Positions 45,516-53,916 of a stretch of 64,000 bases of DNA are shown one piece after another. The DNA lies in NCBI GenBank assembly GCA_905215505.1, contig CAJMPU010000001.1, positions 62,001 to 126,000 of the forward strand, given 5' to 3'. Numbering within the stretch: the stretch's first letter is position 1; each line of letters opens with the position of its first letter. Made by a program: the position numbers and the translations under genes. Origin of the DNA: an uncultured bacterium. Its GTDB lineage: Bacteria > Actinomycetota > Coriobacteriia > Coriobacteriales > Coriobacteriaceae. The notes under the pieces were generated by a model. It was not told where the DNA came from. It was given only the letters and a program-made list of their open reading frames with translations, and made no database searches.

Positions 45516-45576
45516 AAACGCCAACCGCCGTGAGGAGAGCTGCTTGCCCTTGCGGCGGCCTTCTCGCCGAAAAACC

Positions 45577-45695
45577 AAGTGAGTAGACCTTTTGCAGGAG
45601 GCCGAGCACACTCCAAAACGCCACAGCTCTGACCTGCGGTTTTATTTAGCGTTTGTCGCGGTGTGCTCGACAGATCCAAAAAAGCCTACTCACTT
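45577..45695. repeat. Inverted-repeat element T, copy 2
   Basis: Ends AAGTGAGTAG and CTACTCACTT; second-order pairing GCCGAGCAC.../GTGCTCG and AAAACGC/GCGTTTG inside. The core has CTGACCTGCGGTTTT. Nearly the same as the copy at 59537, and both follow a REP-1 hairpin. Confidence 0.82.
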
Positions 45696-45721
45696 GCATC
45701 TGAGGCGCACCGGATCGGCAA

Positions 45722-45760
45722 AAAACCGCCGCGAAAGGGGTCCGATCCTCTTCGCGGCAG
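45722..45760 (-). terminator. Terminator of the DUF4143 gene
   Basis: On the minus strand a CTGCCGCGAA/TTCGCGGCGG stem is followed by TTTTTT, 21 nt after the stop codon. The equivalent hairpin follows the ABC permease at 59690, part of the same cassette. Confidence 0.8.
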
Positions 45761-45780
45761 TTGTTAATACGCCGAACTTG

Positions 45781-46950
45781 TTATCGCAAAAGCCAATCAC
45801 GCGCCGAGACCACGCTACAGTCTTTCGACTCATACGTTGAATCCACGCGGGCCACAACATAGCGCGCATCTTTTGCAATGTCGATCTCATCGCATACAGC
45901 CTGTAAATGGCGGGCGTACTTATCGTGATACGTTCTGGATGATTTTATTTCGATAGCCTTGGGACTCCCTGAGTTTGTGCAGTCGAGCAAATCGATTTCT
46001 CGCTTACCGTCGTCCCTATAGAAATACAACTCGGGATTCTCGCCCACGTTGAGATGGCTCTTCGCCGTTTCGGAAACGATGAGGTTTTCGAAAACTGCCC
46101 CCAGATAAGAGCTCTCCAAAAGTTGCTCCAGTGATCCAATTTTGAGCAAGTAGCAGAGCAGCCCCGTGTCGTAAAAATAAAGCTTGGGCGTTTTAGTCAA
46201 ACGTTTCCTGGCATTTGCATAATAGGGCTGCAGTGAAAACGTCAGGTAGCTCTGCTCCAGGATAGACAACCAGCTTTTAATGGTCGATACGTTCACACCC
46301 GTATCTCGAGAAAGCGAAGATATATTAATGAGAGCACCGGCGCTCTGGGCAATTATGGACAGAAACTTATGAAACTCCGCTTTATTGCGCACGTCAAGCA
46401 AGCCCACAACATCGCGCTCAACATAGGTATCAATATAGCTGGGGAAATAAACCGAGGACGGCATTCCGGCGGAACGCAGGCGAGGGTATCCCCCTTCGAG
46501 CGCAAACAAATCCACTTCCAACTGCCCCTGCTGGCCCCTCTCCGCTTCTCGAAACGAAAATGGCAGCAATTTTAAGATCCCGACTCGCCCGGCAAGAGAC
46601 TGGCCGATGCTTTTCATCATCAAAAAGTTTTGCGATCCCGTAAGGATGTATTGACCGGCGTCTCCCCGCTCATCCGAAACAACCTGAATCATCGAGAACA
46701 AATCCGGGGCGTATTGCGCCTCGTCGATGATGAGTCCGCCCTTTCGGTTGCGGATAAAACTCACCGGATCCTCCAAGGCCGCGCGCCTCGTTTGGGGGTC
46801 CTCAAGCGTAACATAGGAATAGTCGGGAAAGGCATGCCGAACCAGCGTAGACTTACCGCTCTGCCTAGGCCCCGTCAACGACACAACAGGAAACCAACCC
46901 GCCATGCGAATGAGCAACTCATGCAAATCCCTGTTAATGTACTCGGCCAT
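45781..46950 (-). CDS. AAA ATPase with C-terminal DUF4143 nuclease-like domain
   Basis: 389 residues. Walker A GPRQSGKST, Walker B GGLIIDEAQ, sensor LTGSQN, a winged-helix middle (VNVSTIKSWLSILEQSY) and a DUF4143 domain with KAIEIKSSRTYHDKY (PD-(D/E)XK-like E-x-K core with upstream Asp in EIDLLD). This family is common in gut bacteria and of unknown role; links to mobile DNA or toxin systems are speculative. ATG 46950 follows AAGGGGCG. Base composition is lower in GC than its neighbours, suggesting transfer. A 23-bp tandem repeat array precedes it. Confidence 0.85.
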   Translation of the reverse strand: MAEYINRDLHELLIRMAGWFPVVSLTGPRQSGKSTLVRHAFPDYSYVTLEDPQTRRAALEDPVSFIRNRKGGLIIDEAQYAPDLFSMIQVVSDERGDAGQYILTGSQNFLMMKSIGQSLAGRVGILKLLPFSFREAERGQQGQLEVDLFALEGGYPRLRSAGMPSSVYFPSYIDTYVERDVVGLLDVRNKAEFHKFLSIIAQSAGALINISSLSRDTGVNVSTIKSWLSILEQSYLTFSLQPYYANARKRLTKTPKLYFYDTGLLCYLLKIGSLEQLLESSYLGAVFENLIVSETAKSHLNVGENPELYFYRDDGKREIDLLDCTNSGSPKAIEIKSSRTYHDKYARHLQAVCDEIDIAKDARYVVARVDSTYESKDCSVVSARDWLLR

Positions 46951-46975
46951 ATCAACGCCCCTTATAACGCTGTTA

Positions 46976-47067
46976 CCATAATCGTATAGTATCATTTGCC
47001 ATAATCTTGCAGTAGCGTTTTCCATAATCTTGTAGTAGTGTTTTCCACAATCTTTTAGTAGCCCAGT
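46976..47067. repeat. Four tandem 23-bp direct repeats in front of the ATPase gene
   Basis: Units at 46976, 46999, 47022 and 47045 share CC(A/T)(T/C)AATC...TAGTA; the two central units match at 21 of 23 positions. On the minus strand they read AAAACACTACTACAAGATTATGG. They start 25 bp upstream of the ATG and contain a -10-like TATACG, so they occupy the promoter/leader. There are no spacers between units. Confidence 0.85.
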
Positions 47068-47115
47068 TCAAAAACGTTATTTATAGAGCCGAAATCTCAG
47101 ACCCTAAATAACAAT

Positions 47116-47152
47116 AGCCACCACAATGGGAACTGTCCCCATTGTGGTGGCT
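47116..47152. repeat. REP-4 hairpin with GTCCC loop
   Basis: Perfect 15-bp stem AGCCACCACAATGGG (47116-47130) with 47138-47152 and loop AACTGTC, so the junction reads ACTGTCCCC. It lies between the DUF4143 and MATE genes. Confidence 0.8.
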
Positions 47153-47201
47153 TGCAGGCGAGTTGACTTATTCGACTATCGCGGGCCGGCCGTGTCCGAG
47201 T

Positions 47202-48578
47202 CTAGAGCGTGGCAAGTCGCTTGGATTCGCGGACGGCGAGGGCGATGGAGATAAGACCAGTGATGGCGTCAGCCGCCACCAAGGCAAACCAGACACCCTG
47301 AACGCCCATCATGTTGCCAAGCAGGTACATAAGCGGCACGGAGCAGATCACGTAGCGGAGCAGACCGGTGAACGTGGCGATACCCACCTTCTCAACCGCC
47401 TGGAAGTACATCGACATGGTCATGGCAAGATAGCCCAGGGCCACGGCCAGGATAACGATGCGCGTGGCGTTGGCGGCAACCTCGACGAGCGCCGGGTCGC
47501 TACCAGCAAAAAAGGCGCAGACCGGCGTTGCGGCCACCCATAGCACAGCAGACACCGCAGCAAGCGTCACGACCTGGTACTTAAGCGTGCAGGAGAGCGT
47601 TTCCTTGAGGCGCGCCCACGCCTTGGCGCCGGCGTTGAAGGCGGCAATGGGCTGCAGGCCGTACGAGAAGCACTGGGCGACCATCATGGTAATGTAGAGG
47701 ATGTAGCCGTTGATCACACCAAAGGCCGCGATGTAGAGCGAACCCATGTCGCCGCCGAGCTGGCCAAGCAACGAGTTGGCAACGGTGTTGAAGATGAACG
47801 TGGCAGCTTGCACTAAAAAGAACGGGAAACCAATCTTGATGATCTGGCCGCAGATGGCCATGTCGAGTTTGAGGTCGGCGGCGCTGATCTGGAGCTGCGA
47901 CTTCTTACCGCCGATGAACCAGAAGATACCGATGGCCCAGATACCGATGGAAAGACCGTAGTACACGCCAGCTCCCATAACGCCAAGCTTGAGCACAAAC
48001 GTGGAAAGCGCAAGCCAGCAGATAGCGACGATGGCAGACACGGTCATGAGGTTGGCCTGGATCTGAACCTTCTCGTCCACACGCATGACGGCGGTGACCA
48101 TCTGACCAATGACCGTGAGCGGCAGCAGCACGGAGAAGGTGCGCACGCCGGCAACGGTATCGGCCATGATGTCGGGCGTGGCGCCGAAGAATGCGCAGAT
48201 GGGCTCGGTAAACACAGCCATCACCACAGCAAGCAGCACACTCACAATCGTGGTAAGCCAAAAACCCTGGCTAAACGCCTTGCTGGCGCCCTTAATGTCG
48301 CCGGCACCCAAAAGGTTGCCCACCACGGCGGGCACGCCGGTGCCAAACAGGTTGCCAAAGGCCAGGTTAATGTACTCGACCGACATGATGATCGAAACAC
48401 AGGCCAGGCCGTGTGCACCCAGGCCCCAACCCATCACGAGGCCCTCAAGGACCACCATGATAATCTGGGCGAGCATACCCTGGCCGGTGATGATGGTGTA
48501 CTTGCGCACCAGGCCGGGAATCGGCTGCGAGGCAAGCTCACGCTCCTCCTCAACAGCGGCGGTCGTTTCTTCTGCCAT
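47202..48578 (-). CDS. MATE-family efflux transporter
   Basis: 458 residues, twelve hydrophobic segments in two six-helix halves. MATE features include FGNLFGTGVPAVVGNLLGAGD in the first half and GLQPIAAFNAGAKAWARLK in the second. Uses Na+ or H+ to export cations or drugs; substrate unknown. ATG 48578 follows GGAAAGGGGAGAACA; the frame upstream of it is low-complexity. It is followed on the same strand direction by REP-4. Confidence 0.92.
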   Translation of the reverse strand: MAEETTAAVEEERELASQPIPGLVRKYTIITGQGMLAQIIMVVLEGLVMGWGLGAHGLACVSIIMSVEYINLAFGNLFGTGVPAVVGNLLGAGDIKGASKAFSQGFWLTTIVSVLLAVVMAVFTEPICAFFGATPDIMADTVAGVRTFSVLLPLTVIGQMVTAVMRVDEKVQIQANLMTVSAIVAICWLALSTFVLKLGVMGAGVYYGLSIGIWAIGIFWFIGGKKSQLQISAADLKLDMAICGQIIKIGFPFFLVQAATFIFNTVANSLLGQLGGDMGSLYIAAFGVINGYILYITMMVAQCFSYGLQPIAAFNAGAKAWARLKETLSCTLKYQVVTLAAVSAVLWVAATPVCAFFAGSDPALVEVAANATRIVILAVALGYLAMTMSMYFQAVEKVGIATFTGLLRYVICSVPLMYLLGNMMGVQGVWFALVAADAITGLISIALAVRESKRLATL

Positions 48579-48674
48579 TGTTCTCCCCTTTCCATGAGAG
48601 ATTGATGAATGGATGCATGAATGGATGGGCGGCACGCACAGGCTGCGGCACCGCCTAGCGATGCAGCAGCCCCG

Positions 48675-50303
48675 CTAGGCCTCGTAGACCACCTTGCCGG
48701 CAATCATCGTGAGAGACGCCGTGGCCTCGAGGACCTCAGCCGGTTCGCAGTCAAAGAGGTTACGGTCGAGCACACAGATATCAGCCTGTTTGCCGCATGC
48801 GAGCGTACCGATGCGATCCTCGGCATGCATGGCGTAGGCGCTGCCGTAGGTGTAGGCGCGCAGGGCCTCGGCCATGGTGATGCGCTCCTGCGGGAACCAC
48901 CCTTCTGGGTTGGAGCCGTCCTCGAGCATGCGGAAGACCGCGCCGTACACCTCCTCCATGGGCTCCAAGCCCACAACGGGGAAGTCACTGCCCAGGTGCA
49001 CCACGGCACCGCTGGCAAGCAGGCTATGCAGGGGCCACGAAAGCGCAGCACGCTCGGGGCCCACGGCATCGTCCTTGGCAAGGTCAGCCATATCGAGCAG
49101 CATGTGCCACGGCTGCATACCAGGGCATATACCCAGCTCGGCATAGCGCGGCAGATCCTCGGGCTGAACCGTCTCGTTGTGCTCCATGGAGTGGCGGCAA
49201 CCCCGCTTACCATGCAAGCGCTCGCCCTCCTCAAAGCAATCAAGCACAAAACGCACCGAGCGATCGCCGATCGTATGGACGCGCGTGTCAACGCCCCATT
49301 CCTGCGCCCTGACAATGGCGGCACGGATGCGCTCTGGATCCTCCGCGGGCTCACCGCAGGTATCGGGCGTGTTGGAATAGGGTTCAAGCATCCAAGCGGT
49401 GTGGTCGGAGCACACGCCATCAAGAAACTGCTTAAAGCCGTGCCACTCGACCTGCGTACCCGAGAAGGCGTATTTCTCCTTGATCTGCTCGAGCGTTAAG
49501 GACTCGTTTTCGAACAGATCGGTGTACAGGAACACGCGCAGTGGCAAGTCGCCCTTGGCATTAAGACCTGCCAACACCGCATACGGGTTTTCCATGCTCA
49601 CAAACGTAGGATTGACCATGCCGACCGTAGTGATTCCCAGGGCATTGGCGCGCCGGGCGGTTTTTGCAAACGACGCGTCAACAACCTCGGGCGCTGGGTC
49701 GTAGACCTCGTCCATAAAGAAGACGCCGGCGTTGTTGGAAAACACGCCCGTCAGATTGCCCTCGGCATCCTTAAGGATCTTGCCGCCTGCGGGATCGGGC
49801 GTCTGCGAAGTTACTCCCACCTTGTTGATGGCGCAGGTATTGGCACTAAAGGTATGCAGGTCAACCTGCTGCAGAAAGACCGGGCGGTCCGAGATGTACT
49901 CATCGATCATCGCGGCTGTGGGCATCTCGGGGACATCCCACTGGAACTGGATAATCTGGCAGCCCAGAATCCACTCGTTATCGGGATGGTCGGCCGCAAA
50001 CGCCACGACACGTTCCATCGCCATCTCAAAACTGGTGCAGTCGATGAGGTTGACGGCAAAATCGGGGTCGGTCATAAACGCGCCCTGGGCAAAATGCGTG
50101 TGCGAGTCGATCAGGCCGGGCATGACGAGCTGGTCGCCAAAGTCGCGCACCTCGGTATCGGGACCGATAAACGGTGCCAGGTGAGCATCGTCACCGCAGG
50201 CAACAATCTTATCACCGCGCACGGCAACGCCGCCCTTAAACGGCTCGAGCCCATCGCCGGTAAAGACGGCGTTGCTCTTGATAACTACATCAGCCTTGTC
50301 CAT
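48675..50303 (-). CDS. Amidohydrolase, YtcJ-like
   Basis: 542 residues, TIM-barrel metal hydrolase. The metal motif is LIDSHTHFAQG; further histidines occur in VDLHTFSANT, VHTIGDRS and SMEHNE, and the barrel ends in LGSDFPVV with the catalytic Asp. The C-terminal composite sandwich strand (ADICVLDRNLFDCEP) is typical of COG1574. Substrate unknown. ATG 50303 follows GAGGAGGCTCAC. An operator-like motif shared with the ptcA upstream region lies 200 bp before it. Confidence 0.88.
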   Translation of the reverse strand: MDKADVVIKSNAVFTGDGLEPFKGGVAVRGDKIVACGDDAHLAPFIGPDTEVRDFGDQLVMPGLIDSHTHFAQGAFMTDPDFAVNLIDCTSFEMAMERVVAFAADHPDNEWILGCQIIQFQWDVPEMPTAAMIDEYISDRPVFLQQVDLHTFSANTCAINKVGVTSQTPDPAGGKILKDAEGNLTGVFSNNAGVFFMDEVYDPAPEVVDASFAKTARRANALGITTVGMVNPTFVSMENPYAVLAGLNAKGDLPLRVFLYTDLFENESLTLEQIKEKYAFSGTQVEWHGFKQFLDGVCSDHTAWMLEPYSNTPDTCGEPAEDPERIRAAIVRAQEWGVDTRVHTIGDRSVRFVLDCFEEGERLHGKRGCRHSMEHNETVQPEDLPRYAELGICPGMQPWHMLLDMADLAKDDAVGPERAALSWPLHSLLASGAVVHLGSDFPVVGLEPMEEVYGAVFRMLEDGSNPEGWFPQERITMAEALRAYTYGSAYAMHAEDRIGTLACGKQADICVLDRNLFDCEPAEVLEATASLTMIAGKVVYEA

Positions 50304-50359
50304 GTGAGCCTCCTCAGGCATCTTTGGTTGCAACGCGGACGCACCGCCCGCGTGGGCAC

Positions 50360-50436
50360 TCGGTTGGGAGCGTAGCGCTCCCGCATCGGCGCGTGCCTAC
50401 AAGCCGTGCTCGGACGTCTGTCCCACGTCCGCGGCT
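50360..50436. other. Two hairpins in the amidohydrolase leader
   Basis: GGGAGCG-TAG-CGCTCCC (about 50367-50383), framed by GTGGGCAC/GTGCCTAC, and AGCCG..GGACGT / ACGTCC..GCGGCT (about 50402-50436). They lie upstream of the amidohydrolase ribosome site. Confidence 0.55.
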
Positions 50437-50506
50437 TCGCGCTACACCCATTGATACACAGGGGCAAATCCGTGCCAAGGCCAGGGATCGCAAACGGTCA
50501 GTTTAA

Positions 50507-50539
50507 GCAGGTTTACACGCTTTACCTGCAGGTTTATTG
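50507..50539. promoter_or_regulatory. Candidate LuxR-regulator binding site
   Basis: GCAGGTTTAC and TTTACCTGCAGGTTTAT form direct and inverted copies of a GCAGGT half-site. TTTACCTGCAGGTTTAT resembles TGACCTGCGGGTTTAT at 58293-58310 (other strand) upstream of ptcA. Confidence 0.4.
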
Positions 50540-50618
50540 TCTGAGATTATTACCGCGTCATTACGCCCAACGGCGTGCCCGCCCACACGGCAAGACCCGC
50601 ATGCAAGGAAGAATAGGA

Positions 50619-51611
50619 CTAGGAACGCCAAAAGGCATCTATGAGGTCATCTCGGTTGGAGACACCGCTTTTAACGTAGATGCGATGCAAGTGCGCCTTG
50701 ACAGTGCCAGGGCTGATGACCAACTCGCTGGCGATGTTTTGGGCGTCGTTGCCCTTCAGCACCAGCGTGAGCACCTCCTGCTCGCGCCGCGACAGCTTAT
50801 GGGCATCGGCATAGATCACAACGCGTGATGCTAGATCGTCCCCAGAGCGTGCGCTCTCGGCCGCCACGTCCTCATCGGCACGCGGATGACGGGCATACAC
50901 GCGCAGGATATGGCTAAACTGGCAAAAGAGTTGGACCGCGCATGCCATGAGCAGCACGTTTTCGGAGATATTGCGCTCGGACAGATACCACAAAAAGAGA
51001 CTGATGACGGGGTTTTGAGAGTCGGGGCGACAGAGCAAAATCATGTAGGTGTCCTCGGCGATTACGCAAAACGCAAGAACGAGTGCCACCTTCCAAAAGA
51101 GCTTTGAGCGGTCGAGGTCGAGTTTCTCAACACGCGTGGCCCTGTGCCGGTAATGCCAGGCGGCATAGGCAAGACATCCTACATTGCCCAGGTCACGCGT
51201 GAGCCAAAAGAGATACTGCTGCATCTCTCCGGCAGCACCGCTGCGAGGCACCAGCACCAATTGCAAGATTGAAAACGGCACGATAGCAAGTCCGAGCATG
51301 CGCGACGTCGGCCTTTTGCGCAAGCGCGCAAACATCCACAGTACCACGCAGGCATAGATGGCAATACCGAGCACGCAGCGCAGCAAGGGGTGCTGCAACG
51401 GCTCGCTAAAGGTAACAGCGTAGTCGTATTTGAGCCGATTGTACTCGTCAAAAAAAATGACCGACATATCGAGCATGTAGAGCAAAAAGCCCGCCGCGGC
51501 CACCAGGCTGTCGCGACGGCGCGTCATGAGCCAAACCACCAATGCCACGGCACTGGTCACCAGAGCCACACCCATGATAATCGTGGTGTAGATATAGAAC
51601 GCGAAACTCAT
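50619..51611 (-). CDS. Membrane-bound LuxR-family regulator (intact)
   Basis: 330 residues: seven hydrophobic segments over residues 1-235, then a C-terminal LuxR-type HTH (about 265-330: LSRREQEVLTLVLKGNDAQNIASEL and VKAHLHRIYVKSGV). No receiver domain is present, so sensing must be through the membrane part. Such proteins are abundant in Coriobacteriia. It lies downstream of the agmatine cluster and is clearly related to the broken regulator at 58468, sharing LYLSERN(I/F)SENV and CVIAED. Confidence 0.88.
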   Translation of the reverse strand: MSFAFYIYTTIIMGVALVTSAVALVVWLMTRRRDSLVAAAGFLLYMLDMSVIFFDEYNRLKYDYAVTFSEPLQHPLLRCVLGIAIYACVVLWMFARLRKRPTSRMLGLAIVPFSILQLVLVPRSGAAGEMQQYLFWLTRDLGNVGCLAYAAWHYRHRATRVEKLDLDRSKLFWKVALVLAFCVIAEDTYMILLCRPDSQNPVISLFLWYLSERNISENVLLMACAVQLFCQFSHILRVYARHPRADEDVAAESARSGDDLASRVVIYADAHKLSRREQEVLTLVLKGNDAQNIASELVISPGTVKAHLHRIYVKSGVSNRDDLIDAFWRS

Positions 51612-51681
51612 GCCCGCCTCCCCTGTCTAGATGCCGTGAGGATGTTGACAGATTCTTTGCCGCAAGATTAGACTCACCGAT

Positions 51682-51701
51682 TAAACGTACTGTATCGTTT
51701 A
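51682..51701. promoter_or_regulatory. Palindromic operator-like site upstream of the LuxR gene
   Basis: TAAACG-TACTGTAT-CGTTTA, perfect 6-bp arms, 71 bp upstream of the regulator start and 38 bp upstream of the small plus-strand gene. A CTCACCGAT direct repeat flanks it (51673 and 51718). Confidence 0.5.
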
Positions 51702-51739
51702 GATAAACAAGCTGTGTCTCACCGATGAAAGGAGATGCC

Positions 51740-51931
51740 ATGGCGCCTATCGCACCGCTCAAAATACTCGTTGCTCCTGCCGCCAAGGCCATCGTCCACC
51801 TGAGCGACTCACTTACCTACAATGACGTCCCCTGTGTCGTCGAAGAGCGTTCGGACAGCTGCCCCTATCTGGGCCACGTCCCCTTCTTTGCGCCTAAGCT
51901 CGTTTCCGATCCCGAGCACCGCGAACAGTAA
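51740..51931 (+). CDS. Small hypothetical protein (63 residues)
   Basis: Not recognised. The ATG has a strong AAAGGAGATGCC ribosome site, which is the main support. Sequence APLKILVAPAAKAIVHLSDS, then a Cys pair (PCVVEERSDSCPYLG) and VPFFAPKLVSDPEHREQ. The two Cys, 10 apart, might bind metal or form a disulphide. It is divergent from the LuxR regulator and convergent with the permease gene, sharing the palindromic site at 51682. Confidence 0.6.
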   Translation: MAPIAPLKILVAPAAKAIVHLSDSLTYNDVPCVVEERSDSCPYLGHVPFFAPKLVSDPEHREQ

Positions 51932-51967
51932 TCCAAGATGCACCAAGCGCTGCGCAACTCGCGGCGC

Positions 51968-53377
51968 TTACTGTTTTGGTGCAAAGTAACCTGACCCCCG
52001 TGCACCAACGCCGGGATTGTCGACGCTTCGGCCGCGGCGCGATATGAGGCGCGAAACCTCGCCCAATAACAGGCCAATCACTACGCCCGCGAGAATCGGC
52101 AACTTTGCCATCTCGGCAGGTGAGCTGTTGAGCGGCACAATCGTAGCAACAATCGAAAGCACGAGCTCCACCACGGGAATCGCAAGCGCCACCGCGAGCA
52201 CCTTGCCCTCGAAAGGCGCACGGAACACACGCGAGCGATTATCGTGCTTGCGCAGACGCCAAAACGCTGGGAACATGGGGATATAGCTCATGAGCAGAAA
52301 GACGACGTTCATCGAGAAGAAGACCCAAAAGACGTCGGAACCCTCACCCAGCGGAATCTGGAGCAGCAGCACCAGACTGGCAAAACAGCCGTTAATGAGC
52401 GCCGAGCCGTTGGGCATGCCGGTCTTTTTGGACACCAACGCAAAGGGACGCGGCATGTTGCCATGGCGCGCGGCATAGCTCGCTACATTGTTGACGCCAA
52501 AGCTCCAGCAGATCATATTGGCGAACAGCGTCACCAAAAAGGCCACGCCCACGACCATCGTCAGCGGGTGGGTGCGCCCCACCATAGCGGCGACTGCGTC
52601 CACAATGCCCGAATCGAGTGAAAGATGCTCGGTGGGAACCGCGGCTCCAATGCCAATGCCACAGATGATGTAGATCGCCGCAATGGCCACGCCACCGGCA
52701 ATAACCGCCTTGGGGATATCACGCGACGGGTTCTTCATCGTGCTGGCAAAGGTCGCGACCACCTCAAAGCCCATAAAGTTGAACAGGATAATCGATAGGT
52801 ACGTCAACGAATTGGTGTCGCCCAGATCTGGAATGAAGGTCTTAAACGACATGTCGTTGGCAAAGCCGTTGTTGCAGGCAAACCAGATGCCGATGATTCC
52901 CACCACGGCGGTAATGAGCACCTTGATGACGGCGCCGCCATCCATGACCCAATCGGCCTCGGCCACCGGCTGCATTGCCATGACCGTGACGCCCCACACA
53001 AAGGTAAGCTCGATGGCAATTCGGACCCCAAGCGAAAATTCGATGCCCCATACCGCATTGATGACACTGGGGAACATGCAGGCGATACTTGCCACCCACA
53101 GTGGAAAGTTGACCCAATAGCACCAGGAGCAGCGTGCACCCCAACGGTCTCCCAAGCCCAGGCGAACCCAGTCGTACAGGCCGCCCTCGGAATCGAACGC
53201 CGTACCGAGCTCGGCCACCACCAGGCCATAGGGAAGCAAAAACGTAATGATAAGGAAGATCCACCAGAAGAACTGCACGTTACCCATGGCAGATGCCGGA
53301 GCAGCCGCCTCGATGGTAAAGACAACGCAGATAACCGAGAGGATGACCTCGAACAGGGAGAACTTTTTACCTGCCAT
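51968..53377 (-). CDS. APC-family amino acid/polyamine permease 1
   Basis: 469 residues with twelve hydrophobic helices, close in architecture to the second permease at 55490 (shared FFWWIFLI, AELGTAFDSEGG / AELGTTYDGEGG, NFMGFEV, TLFANM, SFGVN). It is last in the ptcA-permease-aguA-permease order. An agmatine/putrescine exchanger (AguD role) is the likely function from context; which paralogue does this, and what the other carries, cannot be said. A 539-bp hairpin-rich gap precedes it. Confidence 0.88.
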   Translation of the reverse strand: MAGKKFSLFEVILSVICVVFTIEAAAPASAMGNVQFFWWIFLIITFLLPYGLVVAELGTAFDSEGGLYDWVRLGLGDRWGARCSWCYWVNFPLWVASIACMFPSVINAVWGIEFSLGVRIAIELTFVWGVTVMAMQPVAEADWVMDGGAVIKVLITAVVGIIGIWFACNNGFANDMSFKTFIPDLGDTNSLTYLSIILFNFMGFEVVATFASTMKNPSRDIPKAVIAGGVAIAAIYIICGIGIGAAVPTEHLSLDSGIVDAVAAMVGRTHPLTMVVGVAFLVTLFANMICWSFGVNNVASYAARHGNMPRPFALVSKKTGMPNGSALINGCFASLVLLLQIPLGEGSDVFWVFFSMNVVFLLMSYIPMFPAFWRLRKHDNRSRVFRAPFEGKVLAVALAIPVVELVLSIVATIVPLNSSPAEMAKLPILAGVVIGLLLGEVSRLISRRGRSVDNPGVGARGSGYFAPKQ

Positions 53378-53401
53378 GGCACGCTTCCCCTACAGCAAAA
53401 A

Positions 53402-53814
53402 GGATGGCATCTGTACCGAAGGCGCAGCCCAAGGTAGGGTTGCAGGCCGCGTCACCGGTGCAGGTGCCATCCCAAAGAGAAGAGAGGATGCAATTGTTGG
53501 ACCAACGCTCGCGGAACAGGCGCGTGTAGATAACGATACGCTGGTACATAGATACTCCGATCAAAACGGCCGCGATTGCGACCGGAATCTTTTGGCAATT
53601 GAAGACGCGTCTGACCTGGGATATTCAAGCGAACAATTGGCCTAACCCGCAATAAATCCCAGATCAGACGCGTACTCAATCAAAGAGGCGGGCACTCCGA
53701 AGTGGAGGCAACGGAGTGCCCAAAGAAAACCCAACCGACCAAGACATCGGGCAAGCCGACCATCAATGCCCCAAGATGGTTCGATTCGCCGATTGTCCGA
53801 TTGATCGGCTGGGT
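53402..53814. repeat. Series of four hairpins upstream of permease 1
   Basis: Imperfect 16-bp stem 53402-53471 (GATGGCATCTGTACCG with its wobble complement); 18-bp stem 53608-53673 (ACGCGTCTGACCTGGGAT, one mismatch); 10-bp perfect stem 53691-53724 (GGGCACTCCG); 14-bp stem 53732-53814 (AACCCAACCGACCA). No gene is seen in 53378-53916. Confidence 0.7.
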
Positions 53815-53818
53815 TTTC

Positions 53819-53907
53819 GAGGTGCCCCAGGTCGCCGCGAAAGAGGAGCGAAGCGTACTTTGGTACGCGAGCGACGGTTTGAGCGGCGAGATGGGGTGCC
53901 TCGGAAA
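53819..53907 (-). repeat. Hairpin H1 after aguA with shared apical stem-loop
   Basis: Arms GAGGTGCCCCA..TCGCCGC and GCGGCGA..TGGGGTGCCTC enclose GCGAAGCGTACTTTGGTACG (53851-53870). The same apical 23-mer occurs at 55439-55461 inside an unrelated stem. It starts 10 nt after the aguA stop. Confidence 0.75.
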
Positions 53908-53916
53908 GTCAGACGA

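Noticed and set aside
46976..47067. CRISPR-like array
   Set aside because: The 23-bp units are contiguous with no spacers, only four units, and no cas genes.
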